Shown here one piece after another: positions 15,327 to 20,842 of a stretch of 20,842 bases of DNA (positions are counted from its first letter, which is position 1; the number at the start of each line of letters is the position of its first letter). The notes below the pieces were generated by a model, which was not told where the DNA came from, searched no databases, and saw nothing but the letters and a program-made list of their open reading frames with translations. This DNA is from CAVHXA01 sp963639765 (lineage in GTDB: Bacteria; Bacillota; Clostridia; Oscillospirales; Oscillospiraceae). The stretch lies in the NCBI GenBank assembly GCA_963639765.1, contig CAVHXA010000028.1, positions 1 to 20,842 of the forward strand. Direction: 5' to 3'. Both the position numbers and the translations under genes were made by a program.

Positions 15327-16643
15327 CTATTGTTTATTGTTGATGTTGTTTTTGATGTCACGGACGGCGTCGCAGGTGGCCTGATGCTCTTCGGCAAGCA
15401 GCTTTTCGACCTTTTCAACGGAATAGAGAACCGTGGTGTGGTTTTTGCCGAATTCCTTGCCGATTTCGGGAAGACTGAGCCCTGTAAGCTTGCGAATGAG
15501 ATACATGGCAATCTGCCTGGCTTCGGCTGCCGCCTTGGCCCGGCTGACGCCCCGGACCTCGGATTCGTCGATCGAATAGAAGGCTGCTGTTTCGGAGATG
15601 ATCAGCCCGGCCGTCGGAAGGGCGCTCCCGTTGTCTTTGTACATGTCCTTGATGGCACGCGAGACATTGGAAATGGTGAGGGTAAAGTCTTCCATGGCGG
15701 CATAGGCGACGATTTTCTTAACGGCTCCCTCGAGCTGACGGACATTGGCCGTGAGGTTTTCGGCAATATAGTCCACGACGTCATCGGGAAAGAAGCAGTG
15801 CATGCTGTTGGCCATGTTGCGGACGATGGCGGCGCGGGTTTCGTAGTCGGGCGGCTGGATGTCGGCAATCAGGCCCCAGGTAAAGCGGGTCTGCAGACGG
15901 TCTTCGAGGCGAAGCATTTCCTTTGGAGGACGGTCGGAGGTGAGCACGATCTGCTTGCCGTTTTCATAAAGAGCGTTGAACGTGTGGAAAAATTCCTCCT
16001 GGGTGGAATCCTTTCCGGCAATAAACTGGATATCGTCCATCAGAAAGAGATCCGTACCGCGGTATTTGTTGTGGAATTCCTGCTGCTTGCCGGCCTGAAT
16101 GGCGGCAATAAGCTCGTTTGTGAATTCGTCGCCCTTTATATAAAGGATGGAAATGGAGGGATTTTTGGCGCGAAGTGCATTTGCTATGGCGTATAGAAGG
16201 TGGGTTTTTCCGAGTCCGGACTGGCCATAGATGAAAAGAGGGTTGTATGTGCTGCCGGGATTGTCCGCCACGGCCCGGGCCGCAGCAGCGGCAAAACGGT
16301 TGGATGAGCCGACAACAAAGGTCTGAAAGGTGAATTTTTCGTTGATAGCCGTGATTGTGTTGACAGAGGCGCGGGAGGAGACATAATCGTCCGCATTTTC
16401 CATGTCGAGCACCTGCAGCGAAACGGGATGCCCCAGAATCTGCTGCGCTATATCCTCGATCAGCTCGCAGCAGCGGCGCTGGATGATGTCTCTGCGAAAG
16501 GGGGAGGGAGTGGCAAGCACCAGCGTGCTTTCGGTGATATCGACAATATCGCAGTCATCAAACCAGTTTTGTACCACCGGCTCGGTAAGCTGCTGCTCCA
16601 GCTGGGCCAGAATTTTAAACCAGATGTAGTTGTTGGAGGCCAT
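15327..16643 (-). CDS. dnaA: Chromosomal replication initiator DnaA
   Basis: This 438-residue AAA+ initiator binds and unwinds oriC and also acts as a transcription factor. Domain I (about 1-80) is followed by a short linker. The AAA+ core has Walker A GQSGLGKTH (140-148), Walker B LFLMDDIQF (199-207) and the LEDRLQTRF arginine-finger segment (246-254). Domain IV (about 345-438) has SRAKAAAEARQIAMYL and the recognition helix FGKNHTTV (398-405). The usual signature is FGGRDHTTV, so one Gly is lost, and Arg and Asp are Lys400 and Asn401. His402, Thr403 and Thr404 remain. AAGGAG lies 6 nt before the ATG. Expression probably runs from the promoter at 16716-16744 through a leader terminator. Confidence 0.97.
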   Translation of the reverse strand: MASNNYIWFKILAQLEQQLTEPVVQNWFDDCDIVDITESTLVLATPSPFRRDIIQRRCCELIEDIAQQILGHPVSLQVLDMENADDYVSSRASVNTITAINEKFTFQTFVVGSSNRFAAAAARAVADNPGSTYNPLFIYGQSGLGKTHLLYAIANALRAKNPSISILYIKGDEFTNELIAAIQAGKQQEFHNKYRGTDLFLMDDIQFIAGKDSTQEEFFHTFNALYENGKQIVLTSDRPPKEMLRLEDRLQTRFTWGLIADIQPPDYETRAAIVRNMANSMHCFFPDDVVDYIAENLTANVRQLEGAVKKIVAYAAMEDFTLTISNVSRAIKDMYKDNGSALPTAGLIISETAAFYSIDESEVRGVSRAKAAAEARQIAMYLIRKLTGLSLPEIGKEFGKNHTTVLYSVEKVEKLLAEEHQATCDAVRDIKNNINNKQ

Positions 16644-16668
16644 AGCCTGCTCCTTTCCGGATGGTCAT

Positions 16669-16696
16669 AAAAAAGGCGCGGATGACGGTCCGCGCC
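16669..16696 (-). terminator. Terminator (attenuator) in the dnaA leader
   Basis: On the - strand GGCGCGGA (16696-16689) and TCCGCGCC (16682-16675) make a perfect 8-bp GC-rich stem with a 6-nt loop, followed directly by six Ts (16674-16669). It sits downstream of the dnaA promoter and 25 nt before the start codon, so it would end leader RNA at about 40 nt. UUUCC before the stem can pair with GGAAA next to the ribosome site, and GUCAU in the loop region can pair with AUGAC after the T-tract. Both offer alternative folds. Confidence 0.8.
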
Positions 16697-16715
16697 GGAA
16701 AATCTCGTCTGCTTC

Positions 16716-16744
16716 ATTCTATCATCTGTCACGAAAAATTTCAA
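16716..16744 (-). promoter_or_regulatory. dnaA promoter
   Basis: On the - strand TTGAAA (16744-16739) and TAGAAT (16721-16716) are 17 bp apart, with TGA directly before the -10 (extended -10). Transcription would start near 16709, about 65 nt before the dnaA ATG and upstream of the leader terminator. Confidence 0.75.
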
Positions 16745-16771
16745 GAAATACATTAACTAATAACGCGCGGG

Positions 16772-16806
16772 AAAAGCCCCCGTTTTCGTTTTCGGAAAAC
16801 AGGGGC
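16772..16806 (-). terminator. Terminator after the HtrA gene
   Basis: The arms 16795-16806 and 16776-16787 form a 12-bp stem with one G-T wobble and a 7-nt loop, followed on the - strand by TTTT (16775-16772). It starts 9 nt after the htrA stop and should insulate dnaA from the upstream operon. Confidence 0.8.
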
Positions 16807-16814
16807 CCGCCTTA

Positions 16815-18314
16815 TCAGGTGACCTGCGCGGCATCCATCAGGACAACGCCGATGTCAAAGGTCTCGCCCGCGCGGTAGATGGTGAGGTGCAGGGTGTCTC
16901 CGGCAACAAGACTGTTTTTTATCAGGTTCAGGTCTTCCAGAGAGGAAACCGCTGTTCCCTCCACGGCCGTGATGATGTCGCCGGGCTGCAGACCCTGCCG
17001 GGCCGCATCGGAGGAGGCGTCGACGGATTTGATATAGATGCCGCCGGGAATATTATAGTATGCCGCCACATACTCCGGAATCTCGCCGCCGACAATGCCG
17101 AGAGCCGGGCGCCCGCTTACGTAGCCCTTTTCTACAAGCTCGTCGATGATCGGCTTTGCCGAAGCGATCGGAATCGCAAATCCAAGCCCTTCTACGGTTG
17201 TGTAGTAGGATTGGAGCTTTACGGTGTTTACTCCGATAACCTGACCGTAGCAGTTGATCAGAGGACCGCCGGAGTTTCCGCTGTTGAGGGCGGCATTGGT
17301 CTGAATCAGGGTCAGGGAACGGTCTCCGATGAGAATGTCGCGATTGATGGCAGAGACGATGCCGTCGGTCATGGTGCCGCGAAGCTCGGCGCCCAGAGGA
17401 TCTCCGATCGCAAGAACCGCTTCGCCCACGACAAGCCGGTCGGAATCACCGAATTCTGCCGGAGTGAGGTTTTCGGCCTCGATCTTCAGAACAGCAAGGT
17501 CACTGGCCTCGTCTGAGCCTACAAGGGCCGCGGAATAGCTCTCTTCGCCGTCGGTCAGAACGGTGATTTCGTAGCTGCCCTGAATCACGTGGCAGTTTGT
17601 GATGATATAGCCGTCGGAGGACATGATGATGCCGGTCCCGCTGGAGGAGGAAGAGGAGGAGCTGACGCAGCTGATCGAGACCACGCTGGGAATTACCTTT
17701 TTGTAGATTTCGGGAAAGCCGAGAGTCTGCCGGTCTGCTCCGATGTCTGCTATGTGCAGGGTTGCGCCCGTCCCTGTCTGCGCGGAGGCCAGCTCGTTCT
17801 GCGGAGCCTCCTGCGTTTCGGAAAAGAGCTCCTCCAGATCCGGTACGGGCGTGCTTTGTCTGGAAATGATCAGACTGGTCCCCTGATCGGTTGAGGATAC
17901 GCGGATATGCAGTCCACTGATCAGCCAGATGCTGACTCCCGCTGCAATCAGCAGAAAAACCAGAAGCAGAACAATCGGTGCCCTGCGGCGCTTTGTCGGC
18001 GTTGTAAGAGGAGGCTGCTCCCGGTGGCTGTAGTAGGACCGATAGGGCAGACTGTCCGGAATGAAATGGTTCCCGGACAGAAATTCGCCCTCTGCCTGCG
18101 GAGCGGAGTCTTCTTCCGGAAGGAAAGCGTCTTCTTCGGCCCCGCTCTGCGCTGGTTGATCCCCGCCGTCTGAGGGTGCGGCCCCCGTGCTGTCGGCAGG
18201 AAGCTCCGGAAGCTGCGGCAGGTCAGGTATTTTCGGAAGCTGCGGAAGATTATCGCCGTCTGTCGGCTCGGAGCCGGGAGAATCCGCCCGGCGGATCGTG
18301 TTGTTGTCATCCAT
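16815..18314 (-). CDS. htrA: HtrA/DegP-family membrane serine protease
   Basis: This 499-residue S1C protease probably degrades or refolds damaged exported proteins outside the membrane. A cytoplasmic, acidic, proline-rich N-terminus (1-110) includes LPQLPKIPDLPQLPELP (23-39). It is followed by KRRR and one membrane helix (112-133). The trypsin-like domain has the triad His242 (TNCHVI), Asp272 (ASDLAVLKI) and Ser348 (NSGNSGGPL). A PDZ domain spans about 403-490. A run of eight serines (218-225) stands where a short glycine-serine segment is usual before GTGIIMSSDG. GAGGTG lies 8 nt before the ATG. It follows the histidine kinase after 36 nt, so the two-component system may sense envelope stress that this protease relieves. 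Confidence 0.95.
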   Translation of the reverse strand: MDDNNTIRRADSPGSEPTDGDNLPQLPKIPDLPQLPELPADSTGAAPSDGGDQPAQSGAEEDAFLPEEDSAPQAEGEFLSGNHFIPDSLPYRSYYSHREQPPLTTPTKRRRAPIVLLLVFLLIAAGVSIWLISGLHIRVSSTDQGTSLIISRQSTPVPDLEELFSETQEAPQNELASAQTGTGATLHIADIGADRQTLGFPEIYKKVIPSVVSISCVSSSSSSSSGTGIIMSSDGYIITNCHVIQGSYEITVLTDGEESYSAALVGSDEASDLAVLKIEAENLTPAEFGDSDRLVVGEAVLAIGDPLGAELRGTMTDGIVSAINRDILIGDRSLTLIQTNAALNSGNSGGPLINCYGQVIGVNTVKLQSYYTTVEGLGFAIPIASAKPIIDELVEKGYVSGRPALGIVGGEIPEYVAAYYNIPGGIYIKSVDASSDAARQGLQPGDIITAVEGTAVSSLEDLNLIKNSLVAGDTLHLTIYRAGETFDIGVVLMDAAQVT

Positions 18315-18350
18315 GATCGAACACCTCGTATTTTCGGTGAAATGCGGAAC

Positions 18351-19799
18351 TCATACGGTCAGAGTAAGGGTAAAGGTAAACTCGGTCACACCGTTTCGGC
18401 TTGTGACGGTAATCTGTTCTCCGTGCGCATTGAGGATGGACTGAACCAGATAAAGACCCAGGCCGACACCGTCGCGGTCTTCGGAACGGCTCCTGTCGGT
18501 TTTGTGAAAGCGCTCAAAAATCCGGGTCAGCTCTTCTTCGGGGATTGTCGGGCCGGTGTTGCGCACATAAACATAGGCCTTGCCCTGAACGGTGTATACG
18601 CCAAGTCCAAGCGTGGTATTCGGATCGGAGAACTTTACGGCATTGTCAAGCAGATTGCTGACTACCCGCGTGATGGAGTCCGCGTTGGCAAGCACAAAGA
18701 CGGAAAGCTCGGGAAACTGAACATCCACGTCCAGCTGCCTGTCGTTGATGCGCTTTTCATAGGTGAGCAGAACCCGGCTGACCAGCTCTATGATATCAAA
18801 GCGATCTCTGACCGGCTCCTGACCCTGCGCCTCCTGCAGACGGCTGACCTCGAGCATGCTGCGTACCAGGCGCGACAGACGATGGACCTCGTCGGAGACC
18901 GTGCGGAGATATTGCTGATGCTTTTCGGGAGGAATGGTACCGTCCAGAATGCCGTCTACAAAGCCGGCAATGGTGGTCATGGGGGTTTTCAGCTCGTGAC
19001 TCACCCCGGCAACGAAATCCTGACGCCTGGATTCGGTTTGCTGCAGAGCCTCGGCCATCCGGTTGAAGGCCTCGGTTACCTCGCGGATCTCGCGGCTGTG
19101 ATGTGCGCTGTCGGCAATGCGGACCGTAAAGTCACCCATGGTCATCGCTCCCGCCGCATTGGCCAGCTGGCGAAGCGGTTCGGTCTGGTGACCGGCAACG
19201 ACCATGCTGGCGGCAAGCCCGATCAGAAGACAGGGAAGAAAGGTATAGAAAAGAATCAGGCGCAGCTGGTGCGAGGCATCCTGCGTGTCCTGCCGCGAGG
19301 CGGAAACAATAACGGTCCCGAGATTCCGGTCTGCATCGGCTGCGTACAGCGGAAGCCCGGAAAAATATCGTTCGTCATCATAAATGCCGGAAAGCCGGCC
19401 GGACCAGAATACAGCCCCGGTGTCATCGATGCTGTCGAGAAGCTCTGCATCGACGGTTTTTCCGAGATGCCGGCAATAGACGGATTCACAGGAGCATACA
19501 ACCACACAGCCGGATGGATCGCAGATGACGGCGTCGTTGCCGGCCGCCTCGGCGGCAAAAGCCAGACTCATCTGATAATTCCAGTTTGTCTGAAGCTCTC
19601 CGCCCGCAGAGTAGGCGGAGGAAAGACTGGCTACAGCCCTGGCATAGTTTTCCAGTGAGGAGCGGATCTGATCGGTACGATAGGAATACAGAAATCCGAG
19701 AAAGGTGGTACCGAGCAGAAAAAAGGTGGTGAGGATCAGCCCTGCGCTGAGCAGAAACTGCCGCCAGACGCTGCTGCTTCTGAGAGCTTTCTGCTTCAA
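18351..19799 (-). CDS. Membrane sensor histidine kinase
   Basis: This 482-residue kinase starts at TTG 19799, where GAGGTG, overlapping the regulator's last codons, lies 8 nt upstream. TM1 is at about 15-38. An extracellular sensor of about 140 residues follows, then TM2 (about 180-203), a HAMP domain (204-255), HisKA with the phospho-acceptor His268 (VSHELKTP), and HATPase_c with NLLDNAVKF (382-390), FERFHKTDRS and DGVGLGLYLV. There is no PAS domain. The sensor contains five cysteines in 17 residues (Cys93, 98, 102, 104, 109) followed by His111. The gene lies 2 nt after the response regulator stop and 36 nt before htrA. The signal is unknown; envelope or redox stress is an inference. Confidence 0.93.
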   Translation of the reverse strand: MKQKALRSSSVWRQFLLSAGLILTTFFLLGTTFLGFLYSYRTDQIRSSLENYARAVASLSSAYSAGGELQTNWNYQMSLAFAAEAAGNDAVICDPSGCVVVCSCESVYCRHLGKTVDAELLDSIDDTGAVFWSGRLSGIYDDERYFSGLPLYAADADRNLGTVIVSASRQDTQDASHQLRLILFYTFLPCLLIGLAASMVVAGHQTEPLRQLANAAGAMTMGDFTVRIADSAHHSREIREVTEAFNRMAEALQQTESRRQDFVAGVSHELKTPMTTIAGFVDGILDGTIPPEKHQQYLRTVSDEVHRLSRLVRSMLEVSRLQEAQGQEPVRDRFDIIELVSRVLLTYEKRINDRQLDVDVQFPELSVFVLANADSITRVVSNLLDNAVKFSDPNTTLGLGVYTVQGKAYVYVRNTGPTIPEEELTRIFERFHKTDRSRSEDRDGVGLGLYLVQSILNAHGEQITVTSRNGVTEFTFTLTLTV

Positions 19800-19801
19800 G
19801 G

Positions 19802-20485
19802 CTACAGCACCTCGAATTTGTAGCCGACGCCCCAGACCGTTTTGAGGTTCCACTGGGTGGAAACGCCCTCAAGCTTGTCGCGCAGACGCTTGATGTGGAC
19901 GTCTACCGTGCGAGAATCGCCGAAATAATCAAAGCCCCATACCTCGTCCAGCAGCTGATTGCGCGTATATACGCGATTGGGGGTGGCGGCCAGATGATAC
20001 AGAAGTTCCATTTCCTTGGGCGGAGCATCCACGCGCCGACCGTCTACAATCAGATCAAAGGAGTCGAGATCGATAATCAGCTTGTCAAAGACCAGACGGC
20101 GGGATGCGGGCTTGTCGGCACCGGGAGCACGACGGAGCACAGCCTCGATTCTGGCCAGAACCTCCTTCATTTCGAAGGGCTTCGTGATATAGTCGTCCGC
20201 CCCGATTTTCAGACCCTGTACCTTGTCGTTGAGCTCACCCCTGGCGGTGATCATGATGATCGGAGCTTCGGATTCCTGCCGAATGGCCTTGCAGACCTCG
20301 GTTCCGTCCATAACGGGAAGCATGAGGTCCAGCAGCACAAGATCCGGATGCAGCTTGCGAAATTCCTCGAGGCCGGCACCGCCGTCGGCGGCATGGGTGA
20401 CCTGATAACCCTCTTTTTCAAGGTAAATGCGCAGCAGCTCGGCGATGTTTTTGTCGTCTTCAACGAGCAGAATGGATGTAGCCAT
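19802..20485 (-). CDS. OmpR/PhoB-family response regulator
   Basis: This 227-residue regulator has a receiver domain (1-120) with Asp10 and Asp11, phospho-acceptor Asp53 (VLLDLMLP), Thr80 and Lys102 (TKPFEM). A winged-helix DNA-binding domain follows (about 130-227; ending RTVDVHIKRLRDKLE...VWGVGYKFEVL). It most resembles the WalR/PhoP group. ATG 20485 is chosen because AGGAGG (20495-20500) lies 9 nt upstream and the receiver starts at once; the longer upstream frame is AT-rich and non-coding in character. The kinase follows after 2 nt. It probably controls its own operon, including the HtrA protease; a WalR or CssR equivalence is not proven. Confidence 0.95.
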   Translation of the reverse strand: MATSILLVEDDKNIAELLRIYLEKEGYQVTHAADGGAGLEEFRKLHPDLVLLDLMLPVMDGTEVCKAIRQESEAPIIMITARGELNDKVQGLKIGADDYITKPFEMKEVLARIEAVLRRAPGADKPASRRLVFDKLIIDLDSFDLIVDGRRVDAPPKEMELLYHLAATPNRVYTRNQLLDEVWGFDYFGDSRTVDVHIKRLRDKLEGVSTQWNLKTVWGVGYKFEVL

Positions 20486-20543
20486 ATGTGAGAACCTCCT
20501 GAACGGCTTTGCATGAAAACCGACACGAATTTCAGTAGCACAC

Positions 20544-20552
20544 ATTATAACA
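20544..20552 (-). promoter_or_regulatory. Extended -10 promoter of the regulator-kinase-protease operon
   Basis: On the - strand TGT (20552-20550) directly precedes a perfect TATAAT (20549-20544). The -35 region is weak, as often seen with extended -10 promoters or activator-dependent promoters. Transcription would start near 20537, leaving a leader of about 50 nt. Confidence 0.65.
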
Positions 20553-20812
20553 TCCATGAAAAACATTGAATGAATATTCTGTAAAATCTGAAGGCAGGAC
20601 GGCCGGGACAAAAAATGAATTGTACGGATCATCGTTTTGCACACACCGCAAACGAAAGAAAAAAACGAAGAAAATAAAGTCCGATGCATAAGCAGACAAC
20701 AATATATGGTAGCAGAAATAAGAGAAAAGTACAAGAAGCTGCATAAAAGTGAAAAAAAGAAAGGGCAAAGAGAAAAAAACAGAAATTTCTGAAAAAAAGA
20801 TAAAAAAAGGCC
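20553..20812. other. AT-rich intergenic region with phased A-tracts
   Basis: I see no gene in these 260 bases. The + strand is strongly purine-biased from about 20645. Short A-tracts lie at 20752-20758, 20773-20779, 20792-20798 and 20802-20808, with AAATTT at 20783-20788. Their centres over the last 30 bp are about 10 bp apart, as in curved DNA or UP elements. TTTTGCACA is at 20635-20643. The composition contrasts with the GC-rich genes. Confidence 0.6.
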
Positions 20813-20842
20813 TTGACAAAAGCGGGAGGGGCATGCTAGTAT
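20813..20842 (+). promoter_or_regulatory. Strong rightward promoter at the window edge
   Basis: A perfect TTGACA (20813-20818) and TAGTAT (20837-20842) are separated by 18 bp, with TGC directly before the -10. The transcript starts beyond the window. The A-tracts upstream suggest high activity, as for an rRNA, tRNA or ribosomal-protein gene. The downstream gene is not visible. Confidence 0.75.

Noticed and set aside
15983..15991. TGTGGAAAA, an 8/9 match to the DnaA box
   Set aside because: It lies inside the dnaA coding sequence and encodes conserved residues, so it is probably coincidental, although DnaA binding is not excluded.
20486..20734. N-terminal extension of the response regulator
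   Set aside because: The stretch is AT-rich and contains the -10 promoter. The receiver domain and AGGAGG site fix the start at 20485.
1..20842. CRISPR arrays, insertion sequences, prophage or integrase genes
   Set aside because: I saw no regularly spaced repeats, no transposase or integrase motifs and no att-like duplications. The window is core chromosome.

Overview
The window is about 20.8 kb of bacterial chromosome from the replication-initiation region. GC-rich coding sequence, Firmicutes-type gene order (dnaA, dnaN, yaaA, recF, remB, gyrB, gyrA) and AGGAGG-type ribosome sites with TTG and GTG starts suggest a Clostridia member, probably Oscillospiraceae/Ruminococcaceae. The family assignment is inferred from protein resemblance; no search was run.

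Left part, + strand (1-6138): an extended -10 promoter precedes a methylglyoxal-synthase-fold gene whose active-site residues are largely replaced. A 264-bp gap with tandem TGTGCAAAA-like words follows. Next come hisS and aspS, the usual Firmicutes pair but without a T-box leader, and then a gene that fuses a complete YidC/Oxa1-like membrane core to a CDP-glycerol glycerophosphotransferase-like domain. A bidirectional terminator at 6216-6240 separates this block from the convergent minus-strand genes.

Middle part, - strand (read right to left from 16643 to 6257): dnaA, dnaN, yaaA, recF, remB, gyrB, gyrA, rnhA and a D-amino-acid aminotransferase. yaaA/recF and recF/remB overlap, which points to co-transcription. 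dnaA has a clear promoter, but a strong intrinsic terminator lies between that promoter and the start codon, so attenuation is likely. DnaA carries an altered DNA-recognition signature, and I found no exact TTATCCACA box on either strand. The dnaA-dnaN spacer instead has repeated GGTTTTGAACAGG-like words.

Right part, - strand (20485 to 16815): response regulator, histidine kinase and HtrA-family serine protease form a tight operon ending at its own terminator just before the dnaA promoter. The layout recalls the origin-proximal WalRK-HtrA and CssRS-HtrA arrangements. At the far right an AT-rich, purine-biased gap with phased A-tracts leads into a near-consensus promoter pointing rightwards out of the window.

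As a whole this is core replication and cell-envelope machinery. The unusual parts are the YidC-transferase fusion, the rewritten MGS-like protein, the dnaA leader attenuator, and the divergent DnaA together with its candidate non-canonical boxes.
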